Of a stretch of 64,000 nucleotides of DNA, positions 1-7,820 are shown piece after piece. The notes beneath the pieces are model-generated. The model saw only the letters and a list, made by a program, of their open reading frames with translations, ran no database searches and was not told the DNA's origin. Origin of the DNA: JAJPKK01 sp963781195 (GTDB lineage: Bacteria > Pseudomonadota > Alphaproteobacteria > Rhizobiales > Xanthobacteraceae). Where the stretch lies: the NCBI GenBank assembly GCA_963781195.1, contig CAWAEZ010000016.1:1-64000 (forward strand). The letters run 5' to 3'. Numbering within the stretch: position 1 is the stretch's first letter; every line of letters begins with the position of its first letter. The position numbers and the translations under genes were made by a program.

Positions 1-47
1 CCTTGACATGGTAGGGGTCACAGGTTCGATCCCTGTCGCGCCCACCA
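1..47 (+). tRNA. tRNA-Val (GAC), 3' part
   Basis: The window opens inside a tRNA gene. What is visible is the 3' end of the anticodon stem (CC), an anticodon loop TTGACAT with anticodon GAC at 5-7, the matching stem strand GGTAG, a five-base variable loop, a T-arm ACAGG/CCTGT around TTCGATC, the acceptor strand CGCGCCC, discriminator A44 and an encoded CCA at 45-47. The first 29 or so bases lie outside the window, so acceptor and D-arm pairing cannot be checked. Confidence 0.9.
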
Positions 48-59
48 TCTGAAGCTCAG

Positions 60-338
60 TCATCGCGCGTGAAGCTCGGCCATCACGAGCCTCGAGCTGC
101 CGTTTCTCAGGCAGGTGACTTGCCGCGCGCGCGGTCCGGACGGGCCGGACTTACGACACGGGGTGCAGGGCGGCCGCGAATTTCTCGTAGCCGTCCGGGC
201 TGGGATCGGCTGACCTGGAAACAGGTTGGCGGGAGAATCGTTCATCCCGACGTTTTTTCTGATCGCGCGTGCCGTGAGGAAGAGGGCACCACCAGCGCCG
301 ACATTCACGGCCCGAAGCAAGGCGACGTAGCTCGTCAT
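60..338 (-). pseudogene. DUF1697 family protein, truncated remnant
   Basis: The start codon overlaps the stop of the upstream YdeI-like gene as ATGA, so it is positioned for translational coupling. The first 14 or so residues (MTSYVALLRAVNVG) are the typical N-terminus of DUF1697 proteins, which normally run to about 170-180 residues. After that the reading frame loses all resemblance to the family and stops at 92 residues, 12 bp from the tRNA-Val CCA end. I read it as a decayed or deleted gene rather than a functional short protein. Function of the intact family is unknown. Confidence 0.55.
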
Positions 339-928
339 GGGGTTCGACCGCGCCGGGGATGAAAGGTTTCTCCGCGAGCGAGCTTGGCGACCATCTCGGC
401 GATCTTCGCGGCGCGTTTTTCCGGCGTCTTCGTTTGGTGCACCCGATAGAGCACGGAGTACCGATTGGCTGAGTCCAGCGCGTCGAACAGAGCGCGGGCG
501 GCCGGTTCTGCATCGAGGGCGGCCTTCAGATCGTTGTCTGGAGCGGCCTGCGATTGAGGCGCGTAGGCGGCCGCCCAGCGCCCGTCGGCCTTGGCCCGAT
601 CGATCTGGGCTTGGCCTTTGGGCTTCATGCAGCCGGCGGTCAAAAGCCGCTCGACGCGTTCGAAGTTCACTTGTGACCAGGCACTTTTTTGCCTTCGCGG
701 CGTGAAGAGCGTCTTGAAGTAGAAAGCGTCAACGCTGCCAATTTGGCCGTCTACCCATCCATGAACGAGGGCGCTGTCGAACGCGTCGGACTTGCTGATG
801 GTTTGTTCTGGCGCGCCCTTCTTGGCGAACCTGAGCCAGGCACCAACCGCGTGGTCAGGCTGATCCGCTAACCAGGACTCAAATTCCGTCGCATGGGAAA
901 AACTCAATAATGGAAGCTCGCGCATCAT
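335..928 (-). CDS. YdeI/OmdA (OmpD-associated) family protein
   Basis: The 197-residue protein has the YdeI/OmdA layout: an N-terminal half with FESWLADQPDHAVGAWLRFAK and VHGWVDGQIGSVDAFYFKTLFTPRR, and a C-terminal helical part ending in the typical YRVHQTKTPEKRAAKIAEMV. Members are small soluble proteins linked to bacteriocin protection or OmpD expression in enterobacteria; the biochemical role is not known. Two ATG codons (928 and 925) follow a GAGG ribosome site; the first is used here. The stop overlaps the start of the DUF1697 remnant. No signal peptide or membrane segment. Confidence 0.85.
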   Translation of the reverse strand: MMRELPLLSFSHATEFESWLADQPDHAVGAWLRFAKKGAPEQTISKSDAFDSALVHGWVDGQIGSVDAFYFKTLFTPRRQKSAWSQVNFERVERLLTAGCMKPKGQAQIDRAKADGRWAAAYAPQSQAAPDNDLKAALDAEPAARALFDALDSANRYSVLYRVHQTKTPEKRAAKIAEMVAKLARGETFHPRRGRTP

Positions 929-1151
929 GCCTCGAAGCTAAAATACGAGGGGAACTTCGGGAACCAGGAACTATTGAAGGACCGCTTCTGGCGCGGAAGA
1001 ATTTCCAAGTTAGCCGCTTCTGCGCCATCATGGCACCTCCCGTCGCAAACTGCCGATTGCAGAGTGGACGGTGTGTTCGATCAATGGCGCTGCGGACGCA
1101 ATAAACGTTTTCGCACAGCCTGGCGGTGGGGGCTCTAAATCGCTCGGCTCA

Positions 1152-1184
1152 CAAGAGAAAGGCCCCGGCTGAGCCCCGGGCCTT
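1152..1184 (-). terminator. Rho-independent terminator of the outer-membrane protein gene
   Basis: Read on the minus strand, a stem AAGGCCC/GGGCCTT with further GC pairing inside the loop is followed by TTTCTCTT. It begins about 27 bp past the stop codon at 1211. The U-tract is interrupted, so efficiency is uncertain. Confidence 0.65.
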
Positions 1185-1210
1185 CCGTCGCGACAGTAAA
1201 ATGCAGCCGC

Positions 1211-2011
1211 TCAGAACAGCTTGTAGTTAAGGCCGACGCGCGCAATATTGTCGCGTTCTTTGACGCTGCTCGTCAGTGTGCTGTTGTTTGCTCCGTAGGC
1301 GTAGCCGATCGTCTCGGTGCGGCTGCCGAGATCGACGTAAAGGTATTCTGCCTTCACGCTCCAGGCCGGGGCAAAGCGCCATTCGATGCCAGCACCGAGC
1401 GTCCATCCGGTCGACATGCCGGTGGAGGTGAACGCCACATTCGCCGGAGGGGCGAAGGTCGGGCCGACCAGGGAAGAGCCGACTTTCGTTTCGCCGTAGG
1501 CAAGACCGCCGGTCGCGTACCATAGGAGGGCGGGGCTCGACAGGAAACCAACACGGCCGCGAACCGTGCCCAGCGAGTCGAGACCATTGGTGAACGTGGT
1601 GGTGAACGGCACGAACACACCGCCGGTGTGGCTGAAGGCCGTGGTGCTGGACGAATTGGCGAGCCCGTCGAAGTCGGCTTCGATACCCCATACCCAATTT
1701 GCAGTCTGCCAATTGTAGCCGACCTGACCACCGCCGATGAACCCGCTGTGGTTCGTTCCGACCGATGCCGGGATGAAGCCGAGCGCCAGTGCCGTACCGA
1801 GACCACCAATGCTGGTGTCAGTGCCCGTATTCGTCACACTGTCACCTGAAGAACCGGCCCAGCCGACGTTCGCGCCGATGTAGAGACCCGTCCAGCTCCA
1901 AAACGCTGCGGGCGCAGGCGCAGGCGCCTTGTATGTAGGCGCCAGATCGGCTGCCATCGCGGGCAATGCCAGCATGCCGAACGCGGCCGTCGCCAAAAGA
2001 AACTTCTTCAT
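1211..2011 (-). CDS. Outer-membrane beta-barrel protein (RopB/Omp25-Omp31 type)
   Basis: The protein has a clear Sec signal peptide (MKKFLLATAAFGMLALPAMA, cleaved after AMA), a short Pro/Ala linker and then FWSWTGLYIGANVGWAG, the hallmark first strand of rhizobial and Brucella Omp25/Omp31/RopB proteins. Alternating hydrophobic strands follow, ending in VGLNYKLF with the terminal Phe needed for Bam-dependent insertion. Mature length is about 247 residues, compatible with an 8-stranded barrel. The start is ATG 2011 behind a G-rich ribosome site; a TTG 15 bases upstream is less likely. A terminator follows at 1184-1152. Likely role is an abundant surface structural protein, not a general porin. 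Confidence 0.9.
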   Translation of the reverse strand: MKKFLLATAAFGMLALPAMAADLAPTYKAPAPAPAAFWSWTGLYIGANVGWAGSSGDSVTNTGTDTSIGGLGTALALGFIPASVGTNHSGFIGGGQVGYNWQTANWVWGIEADFDGLANSSSTTAFSHTGGVFVPFTTTFTNGLDSLGTVRGRVGFLSSPALLWYATGGLAYGETKVGSSLVGPTFAPPANVAFTSTGMSTGWTLGAGIEWRFAPAWSVKAEYLYVDLGSRTETIGYAYGANNSTLTSSVKERDNIARVGLNYKLF

Positions 2012-2377
2012 AGGCACCACCCCCAATTGACGCGCTCTAATCTACGCCAACCGGCAGGCAGGGTCTGTGACTCACATGCAACACATCGGTTTAATCTGCG
2101 TGTGAAGTTGCCCCATTCTAATCGGAATTAGTGTCATGCCGTTGCATCGTCTCGAAGCGCCTGGCAGCGCCCTACCGGTCGGGCCCCTCAGGCACTTGGC
2201 ACGGCGGCCTTGCGGCGTTCACTGCGCAAGGAGCGCCCTTGCGAAGTCCGCAGGAGGGGAGGCTCGTACAATCACCCCTCACTCTCCATGGGATTCCGAC
2301 GGGATCACGAATTCACCGCCCCCTGTGAACCTGGATGGGGCCACCGCGAACTACTGGAGTAGCCGCTGCAGTTCGGC
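2012..2377. other. Intergenic region upstream of the outer-membrane protein gene and tRNA-Phe
   Basis: No gene is supported here. It must hold the promoter of the minus-strand outer-membrane protein gene and that of the plus-strand tRNA. A short dyad CTAAT-CGGA-ATTAG lies near 2117-2130. Short open frames in this stretch have no recognisable start context or family resemblance. Confidence 0.5.
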
Positions 2378-2453
2378 GCCCGGGTAGCTCAGTTGGTAGA
2401 GCACGTGAGTGAACATCACGGTGTCGGTGGTTCGATCCCATCCCTGGGCACCA
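2378..2453 (+). tRNA. tRNA-Phe (GAA) with atypical anticodon loop
   Basis: A full 76-nt cloverleaf: acceptor GCCCGGG/CCTGGGC with one G-U pair, D-arm GCTC/GAGC, anticodon stem CGTGA/TCACG, variable loop GTGTC, T-arm GGTGG/CCATC with TTCGATC, discriminator A and encoded CCA. The anticodon at 2411-2413 is GAA (Phe). The loop reads GTGAACA, so position 32 is G (2409) and position 37 is C (2414), whereas tRNA-Phe normally has pyrimidine 32 and purine, usually A, at 37. The rest of the body fits tRNA-Phe. Confidence 0.85.
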
Positions 2454-2661
2454 ACTTCCCAAGCACTTTTCGTGTCGCCGTTTCGGCCTGCCAGAGGCCG
2501 GCGCGGCAGTCGGTGCCCGGGTATCGGCGCGCGGCGCTGTCCGCCACCCCGAAATCGATTTTCGGCCATCTGCGCACTGCCGGATCAGCGATCCGGCCGC
2601 GCACCACGCCCGTCACCCGGATCCCGTTTCGCGTCCGGGATCCGGGCGTCGCAATGTCGCG

Positions 2662-3747
2662 TCAGTGCAGCGCCAGCTTCTGCACCCTCAAATTGCCGAT
2701 CTCGCCGACGAAGAGCCCGTTCTCGCTGCGGCAGTCGATGGCGTTGACGAAGTTGAACTCCTTGGGCAGCCGGCCGGCGCGGCCGAACTTGCCGACCACC
2801 GTGCCGTCGAGCTTGAGCTTGTAGATCTCGCCGCCGGTGTCGATGTCGTCGGGCACATTGGAGTTCGAGCTGTACAGCACCTGATTGGGGCCCGGCGTAA
2901 TGCACAGCGCCTGCGGTGCGCCGACATTGGTGATGTGGGACTTGAACGTCCCGTTGTTGTCGAACACCTCGATGCGGCTGTTGCGCGGGTCGGCGACGTA
3001 GACGTTGCCCGGGGCGTCCACCGCGATGGCGCGGGCGGTGCCGAACTGGCCGGGCTCGGTCCCCTTGGACCCCCACGACTTGATGAACACGCCGTTCTTG
3101 TCGAACTTGGCGACGCGCTGATTGCCGACGCCGTCGGCGACGAAGATGTTTCCGGCGCCGTCCCAGGCGACGTCGGTCGGGCGGTTGAAGATATCAGTCG
3201 GGTCGCCGGCGCCGGCGACCTGGCCGGCCGCAGGTGCCGCCGGCGGACGGGCCGGGACCGGCACCGACTCCGGCTTGCGGCCGAGGATCATGGCGACGCG
3301 GCCCTCGGGATCGAGCTTGAGCACGGTGTTGGTCATCTGATCGACGACCCAGATGTTGTCCTGCGGGTCGATGCGCACCTGCTGGGCGAACACGAAGGCG
3401 TAGCTGTCCTTTCCGATCTCGCGGACGTATTTGCCGTTGCGATCGAACTGGAACAGCCGCGAGCCGCCATGGACGAAGCCGCGCGAGGTGCCGAGCGAGA
3501 GGGTCGGCTGGCCGGTGCGGGTGTAGACGAAGATGTCGCCCTTGGAATTCGTCGCCACGCCGCCGACCTCGCCGAGATAGATGTCGTCGGGAAGCGTCAG
3601 GGCATTGGCGACGGAATCGAAGGCGATCTCGGGCGCCGGCGCGGTGGACATTTGCGGTGCGGGCGCCTGGGCAGCGGGCGCCTGGGCGATGGCCGGCAAG
3701 ACGCCCAGCGCGGTTGCGGCGAGCAGGAACGGCAAAAAGCGTTTCAT
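2662..3747 (-). CDS. Secreted NHL-repeat six-bladed beta-propeller protein (second of pair)
   Basis: A 361-residue protein with a Sec signal peptide (MKRFLPFLLAATALGVLPAIAQ) and an Ala/Pro linker, followed by NHL blades recognisable as KFDKNGVFIKSWG, GTARAIAVDAPGNVYVADP and NSRIEVFDNNG. Such proteins, often annotated as peptidyl-alpha-hydroxyglycine alpha-amidating lyase-like, are periplasmic or secreted propellers; no enzyme activity can be assigned. It lies 27 bp downstream of a paralogue with the same architecture, and both have good ribosome sites (AGGAGG here), so they form an operon created by tandem duplication. The C-termini of both end in a similar GEI..LRVQKL strand that should close the propeller. 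Confidence 0.85.
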   Translation of the reverse strand: MKRFLPFLLAATALGVLPAIAQAPAAQAPAPQMSTAPAPEIAFDSVANALTLPDDIYLGEVGGVATNSKGDIFVYTRTGQPTLSLGTSRGFVHGGSRLFQFDRNGKYVREIGKDSYAFVFAQQVRIDPQDNIWVVDQMTNTVLKLDPEGRVAMILGRKPESVPVPARPPAAPAAGQVAGAGDPTDIFNRPTDVAWDGAGNIFVADGVGNQRVAKFDKNGVFIKSWGSKGTEPGQFGTARAIAVDAPGNVYVADPRNSRIEVFDNNGTFKSHITNVGAPQALCITPGPNQVLYSSNSNVPDDIDTGGEIYKLKLDGTVVGKFGRAGRLPKEFNFVNAIDCRSENGLFVGEIGNLRVQKLALH

Positions 3748-3774
3748 GGTGTCCTCCTGAATGTGTCGATGGGC

Positions 3775-4827
3775 CTACTGCGCGGTCGAGGCCTTCTTCA
3801 TGGACTGCGGCTGCAGGATGAGTTTCTGCACCCGCCAGGATTCGATCTCGCCGACGACGATCTCGTCGGGGTTGCGGCAATCCATCATGTGGACCACCTG
3901 GAAGCCGCCGGGCTCCTTGCTGGCATGGCCGAACCTGCCGATGATCGTGCCGTCGAGCTCCATCTTGTAGATCTCGCCGGTGATCGCCCAGGTGCCCGGC
4001 CGATTGCCGTTCGGATTGGAGTTGGAGGCGAACAGATACTGGTGCGGCCCCTGCGACACGCAGGCGGTCCAGCCGACGCCGACCTGGTCGTAGACCGCCT
4101 TCGGCTTGAGGTTGTTGTCGAGCACCTGGTAGCGGAAGTTGGTGCGGTCGGCGACGTAGACGTTGCCCTGCCCGTCGACCTGCAGGCCGTGCGGCAGGTT
4201 GAATTCGCCGGGCTCCTTGCCGGTCTTCTCGCTGCCGACCTGGGCCAGGAAACGTCCGTCCTTGTCGAACTTCACCACCCGGTTGTTGCAGTAGCCGTCG
4301 GACACGAAGATATTGCCCTGCGGATCCCAGCCGACATCGGTGGGACGGCAGAACACGTATTTCTGCGCCGGCTGGTTGGGGCCGCTGGGCGTCGCGACGA
4401 CGCCGTCGACGGTGGGCGGCCGGCGGCCGAGCACCATGAGCACCTTGCCCTCGGGGCTGAACTTGGTGACCATGTTGGTCCCCTCGTCGACCGTCCAGAT
4501 GTTGTCCTGCGGATCGACGCGCACCGAATGGGCGAACGCGAAGCCGTAATAGTCCTTGCCGATTTCCTTGAGGAAATTGCCGTTCTCGTCGAACTCGAAC
4601 AGCCGCGTCGCCGCGCTGCGATGGAAGACGAAGACGTGCCCCTTGGAATTCGTCGCGACGCCCACGGCTTCGCCGAGGTAGAGGCCCGCCGGCAGCTTGA
4701 GGAAATTCGGCACCGACGTGTACGGAATCTCCGGCACGTTCTGGGCCTTGGCCTTTTGTTGCGCCAAGGCGGGTGCAGCGCACAAGACGAGCGCGGTGGC
4801 GGAAAGGAGCGCGAAGCAGCGTTTCAT
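3775..4827 (-). CDS. Secreted NHL-repeat six-bladed beta-propeller protein (first of pair)
   Basis: The 350-residue protein has a signal peptide (MKRCFALLSATALVLCAAPALAQ) and the same NHL propeller as its downstream neighbour, with motifs such as EAVGVATNSKGHVFVF, VRVDPQDNIWTVDEGTNMV and PHGLQVDGQGNVYVADRTN. It is the promoter-proximal gene of the pair; the 180 bp to the divergent transglutaminase gene must carry its promoter. Ribosome site GGGAGAA. The extracytoplasmic location is well supported, while the ligand or reaction is unknown. Confidence 0.85.
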   Translation of the reverse strand: MKRCFALLSATALVLCAAPALAQQKAKAQNVPEIPYTSVPNFLKLPAGLYLGEAVGVATNSKGHVFVFHRSAATRLFEFDENGNFLKEIGKDYYGFAFAHSVRVDPQDNIWTVDEGTNMVTKFSPEGKVLMVLGRRPPTVDGVVATPSGPNQPAQKYVFCRPTDVGWDPQGNIFVSDGYCNNRVVKFDKDGRFLAQVGSEKTGKEPGEFNLPHGLQVDGQGNVYVADRTNFRYQVLDNNLKPKAVYDQVGVGWTACVSQGPHQYLFASNSNPNGNRPGTWAITGEIYKMELDGTIIGRFGHASKEPGGFQVVHMMDCRNPDEIVVGEIESWRVQKLILQPQSMKKASTAQ

Positions 4828-5007
4828 TGGGTTCTCCCGAGGCTTCCTGCTGGATTTTGCTTTTTTCAGAGACGGCAGCGGCGGAGCCTATGCCAACGCC
4901 CCGGCGGTCTCAACACGCTCGACGAACCCGCGATCGACGTGCGCAGGGCCGGTCGCCACCGATGACACGCTGAGACTCAAGCCTCCCCATGGGCTAGTGA
5001 TCGCTCC

Positions 5008-5874
5008 ATGAAGCGCATGCGCATCGTCCACCGGACGGAATATCATTACCACTTCCCGGTCACGTTCGGGACGCACCGGGCCATGCTGCGGCCGCGCGAG
5101 GGGCACGACCTGCACATCGCGAGCGCGCGCCTCGATGTCACGCCGGTGGGACAGTTGCGGTGGCTGCGCGACATCTACGGCAACTCCATCGCCGTGCTGA
5201 CGTTTGCGGAGCCCTCACAGACGCTGAGCATCCTCAGCGAGGTGGACGTCGATCTCTACGACGACAATCCGATCCAGTGCCTGATCGAGCCCGCGGCCCG
5301 CAGCTTTCCGTTCCAATATGCCCCGGAGGAGCAGGTCGAGCTCATCCCCTACCGGCTGCCGAGCTATCCTTATGACGGCTCGGCGCTGCAGGCGTGGCTC
5401 AACGACCTCTACCGGCCCGGCCAGGTGATCGGCACCTTCGATCTCCTGGAGAGCCTCAACACCCACATCTTTCGGGCACTGAAATACGTCCGCCGCGAAG
5501 AGCCCGGGGTGCAGTTGCCCCACGATACGCTGGCCAGGGGCAGCGGCTCCTGCCGCGATTTCGCGGTGCTGATGATGGAAGCCGCCCGCCATTGGGGATT
5601 CGGCGCGCGCTTCGTCACCGGCTACATCCAGCTCGGCGAAGGCCAGCACGGCGCCACCCATGCCTGGACGGAGGTCTACCTCCCCGGCGCCGGCTGGCAT
5701 GGCTTCGATCCCACCAACAACAAGCTGGTCGGCAGCGAGCACGTCTCGGTGGCGGTCGCCCGCGAGCAGGAGAATGCGTGTCCGGTCGCCGGCACATGGT
5801 CGGGTGCGGCGAACGCCTTCAACCGGATGGAGGTCTCGGTGCAAGTGGTGCCGATGCCGTCCGCCGCGGCGTGA
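5008..5874 (+). CDS. Transglutaminase-like cysteine peptidase family protein
   Basis: A 288-residue cytoplasmic protein. The N-terminal beta domain (residues 1-85, MRIVHRTEYHYHFPV) is the bacterial transglutaminase-like N-terminal domain. The core keeps the catalytic triad: Cys182 in GSCRDFAVLMMEAARHWG, His218 in GATHAWTEVYLP and Asp234 in WHGFDPTNN. Family members are thought to act as proteases or amide-bond enzymes; substrates are mostly unknown, and some sit in circularly organised operons with ATP-grasp proteins, which are absent here. The gene is transcribed alone, divergent from the NHL pair. ATG 5008 is chosen; MRIVH at 5017 is an alternative start. Confidence 0.9.
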   Translation: MKRMRIVHRTEYHYHFPVTFGTHRAMLRPREGHDLHIASARLDVTPVGQLRWLRDIYGNSIAVLTFAEPSQTLSILSEVDVDLYDDNPIQCLIEPAARSFPFQYAPEEQVELIPYRLPSYPYDGSALQAWLNDLYRPGQVIGTFDLLESLNTHIFRALKYVRREEPGVQLPHDTLARGSGSCRDFAVLMMEAARHWGFGARFVTGYIQLGEGQHGATHAWTEVYLPGAGWHGFDPTNNKLVGSEHVSVAVAREQENACPVAGTWSGAANAFNRMEVSVQVVPMPSAAA

Positions 5875-6028
5875 TTCGAAGTAACGACTTCGGTCGCATC
5901 TGGGGCCACATTTGCGGGCGCAGCGCGGGCCACGGTGCCGGCCACCGTGCCGACGACGCGTCGTGGATTAATCCCAGGCGTCGGCATCGGCCCAATATCG
6001 TACCCTCCTCCCGGGCCGGGAGGATGAG

Positions 6029-6298
6029 ATGCCATACACTGTGGTCACGCGCGACCAGTTCGAGGTCGAACGCAACGAGGTCAGGCATACGCCGAGCGGC
6101 GCCTCGTTCACCAGCTATCCCGGCATGGGCAAGGTCGTCAGCGGCGTGAGCTGGGGCCGTTGCGGCGAACAACTCCCCAACGGCGAGAATTACTCCCGCG
6201 ACGAGGTGGAGGCGGTGGCGAAGATGCTCATGGCCGAGCACGTGAACGCCAAGCGAATCCAAGCAAGCGAACCGGATCAACTGAAGACGATCACGTGA
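6029..6298 (+). CDS. Conserved small hypothetical protein, 89 aa
   Basis: A strong ribosome site (GGGAGGATGAG) precedes ATG 6029. The protein is soluble with no signal peptide or membrane segment. It opens with MPYTVVTRDQFEVERNEV and a Gly/Ser-rich middle that looks beta-stranded, then a helix (SRDEVEAVAKMLMAEHV). I do not recognise a named domain. Its 3' end runs into a short tandem duplication that repeats part of its own terminal sequence. Confidence 0.65.
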   Translation: MPYTVVTRDQFEVERNEVRHTPSGASFTSYPGMGKVVSGVSWGRCGEQLPNGENYSRDEVEAVAKMLMAEHVNAKRIQASEPDQLKTIT

Positions 6299-6324
6299 AT
6301 CGAGCACGTGAATCGAGCACGTGA
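6299..6324 (+). repeat. Two tandem 13-bp units at the 3' end of the 89-aa gene
   Basis: ATCGAGCACGTGA occurs at 6299-6311 and 6312-6324, each copy containing a CACGTG palindrome. The flanks also resemble each other (GAAGACGATCACGTGA before, GAAGACGATCGCGTGA after), which suggests slippage around the stop codon. No function is evident. Confidence 0.6.
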
Positions 6325-6350
6325 AGACGATCGCGTGAGGGGTCGAACGC

Positions 6351-6980
6351 CTACGACGCGACCGCGGCGGGGATTCCCTTGATCATGGCGGTGAGCACCA
6401 TCTGCAGCTGCCAGTGCAACTCGTGTTCGGAGATCTCACCCAGCTTCTGGTCCAATCCCAGCGCAACGACCCCGTGCACCGCCGAAAACATCGCCCGCGC
6501 CAGCAACTGCCGCTGTCGCGCGGGCAGATCCGGCAGGATAGCCTGCAAGGGGCGATCCACATTGCCGAAAATCGCATCGAGCCGCAGCATGTATGCGCGC
6601 AGCGCCGGCGTTTCCGGACTCGAATGCTCGAAAGCCGAAAGCCAAAGTTCGTGTTTTCGCCGGGCGAAATCGAGGTAGATACGGGCCGACGCCAGCAGGC
6701 GTGCCTCCCCATCCTCTCGCGTCGTCGTCTCGTCGGGCCCGAGACCCGCGTTGATGTCGGCCTGTAGCTCGTCCAGCGTGCGCGATTTGACCGCCAGGAT
6801 CAGCGCGTCCAGGTCGGGAAACACGTTGTAGATCGCCCCGACGGCGCAGCCGACTTCGGCGGCGAGGTCGCGGGCCCGCAGCGCCTGATAGCCGTGCTTG
6901 GACACCGTCATGGTCGCGGCGGCGATCAGCGCGTCCTGCAAGCCCTGCCGTTTTTGGCTCAGCGCCGCTCTCTTCACCAT
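6351..6980 (-). CDS. TetR/AcrR family transcriptional regulator
   Basis: A 209-residue protein. The N-terminal helix-turn-helix is typical: LIAAATMTVSKHGYQALRARDLAAEVGCAVGAIYNVFPDLDAL (residues 18-60). The C-terminal domain resembles the WHG/TetR_C_33 type, with an ARAMFSAVHGVVALGL helix. It is divergent from the pspA-like operon, and the 110 bp between them holds three copies of a TGAAC-N3-GTTCA dyad, the kind of site a TetR dimer binds. I infer that it represses itself and the pspA-yiaAB-aas operon and is released by a hydrophobic or membrane-active ligand; the ligand itself is unknown. Confidence 0.9.
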   Translation of the reverse strand: MVKRAALSQKRQGLQDALIAAATMTVSKHGYQALRARDLAAEVGCAVGAIYNVFPDLDALILAVKSRTLDELQADINAGLGPDETTTREDGEARLLASARIYLDFARRKHELWLSAFEHSSPETPALRAYMLRLDAIFGNVDRPLQAILPDLPARQRQLLARAMFSAVHGVVALGLDQKLGEISEHELHWQLQMVLTAMIKGIPAAVAS

Positions 6981-7004
6981 ACTTTCGGGCCCTTCCCAGA
7001 TTCA

Positions 7005-7074
7005 TGAACGTTGTTCAAATTAGTTCTTGAACGGTGTTCACAGTTGGGCTACACCACATTGTGAACATTGTTCA
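7005..7074. promoter_or_regulatory. Three TetR-type operators between the regulator and the pspA operon
   Basis: The 13-bp dyad TGAAC-N3-GTTCA occurs at 7005-7017 (spacer GTT), 7028-7040 (GGT) and 7062-7074 (ATT). All ten arm bases are identical in the three copies. Centre-to-centre spacings are 23 and 34 bp, so bound dimers could lie on related faces of the helix. The last copy ends 18 bp before the pspA start codon and the first begins 25 bp from the tetR start codon, so both promoters would be covered. Confidence 0.8.
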
Positions 7075-7091
7075 TTATCATGGAGCCGAAA

Positions 7092-7784
7092 ATGTTCAAG
7101 ACCTTCATCACGTTGGCACGGGGCAGGAACTACGAGGCGGGCGAACGCCTCGCCGACGCGAACGCTTTGACGATTCTCGATCAGCAGATCCGCGACGCCA
7201 CCGGTAATTTCGAACGCGCCCGGCGCGCTCTCGCCGTCGCGATCGCTCAGGACGCCGCCGAAGCCGAGCGCGTCGAGCGTACCCGCGCTCGCATCGCGGA
7301 TCTCGAGGGCCGCGCCGTCGACGCCCTCAATGGCGGGCGGGATGACCTGGCCACCCAGGCGGCCGAGGTGATCGCACGGCTGGAAAACGACCTCGCCGAC
7401 GCGGCAGCGGCGCAAACCAGCTTCGCTCACGAAAGCGCGAAACTCGGAGACCTGACCGCGAACGCCGAAAACCGCCTCGTCGCGCTCGAACGCGGCCGTC
7501 GAACCGCCCGTGCCGCCGAAGCCGTCCGCCGATTGAGGTCCCAAGGCGAAGCGCATCTGGGCGGCGGCGCCGGCGCCTTGCAGGATGCCGAGGCAACCTT
7601 GCGTCGCCTGCGGGAGCGTCAGCGCGAGGACGAGGCGGCGACCCGGGCGGTCGCGGCGATGCACGGCGTCGGCGACGACTGCGTCGCCGGGAAGCTCGAG
7701 GCTGCAGGTTTCGGCGGCCCGACGAAGTCGAGCGCAAAAACCGTCCTCGACCGGCTGCGACGGCGTCATCAGGCGGCCGTGTAA
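7092..7784 (+). CDS. PspA/IM30 family protein
   Basis: The 230-residue protein begins MFKTFITLARGRNYEAGERLADANALTILDQQIRDA, the standard PspA/Vipp1 N-terminus with an amphipathic membrane-binding helix. A long coiled coil of Ala/Glu/Arg heptads follows to about residue 190. PspA proteins coat and stabilise damaged inner membrane. ATG 7092 is chosen because GGAG lies at 7082-7085; an upstream in-frame ATG at 7068 would overlap the third operator. Neighbours are a YiaAB membrane protein and a lysophospholipid flippase/acyltransferase, so the operon looks like a membrane-repair unit. Confidence 0.88.
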   Translation: MFKTFITLARGRNYEAGERLADANALTILDQQIRDATGNFERARRALAVAIAQDAAEAERVERTRARIADLEGRAVDALNGGRDDLATQAAEVIARLENDLADAAAAQTSFAHESAKLGDLTANAENRLVALERGRRTARAAEAVRRLRSQGEAHLGGGAGALQDAEATLRRLRERQREDEAATRAVAAMHGVGDDCVAGKLEAAGFGGPTKSSAKTVLDRLRRRHQAAV

Positions 7785-7820
7785 ACCTATCCTCAACCGA
7801 GAACGCGAAAGACCTTAGCC

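Noticed and set aside
910..1104. 64-residue plus-strand frame after the YdeI-like gene
   Set aside because: It overlaps the YdeI-like start in antisense, has no ribosome site and no recognisable feature.
2197..2214. Sigma-54 promoter TGGCACG...TTGC upstream of tRNA-Phe
   Set aside because: The spacer between the -24 and -12 parts is two bases too long, so the required 10-base GG-GC interval is broken, and no target gene fits.
2131..2328. Small protein gene in the gap before tRNA-Phe
   Set aside because: No ribosome site at its start, no family resemblance, and low-complexity composition.
2665..4965. Long plus-strand open frame across both NHL genes
   Set aside because: It is antisense to two well-supported signal-peptide proteins and has the His/Asp/Ala-rich composition of a GC-rich mirror frame.
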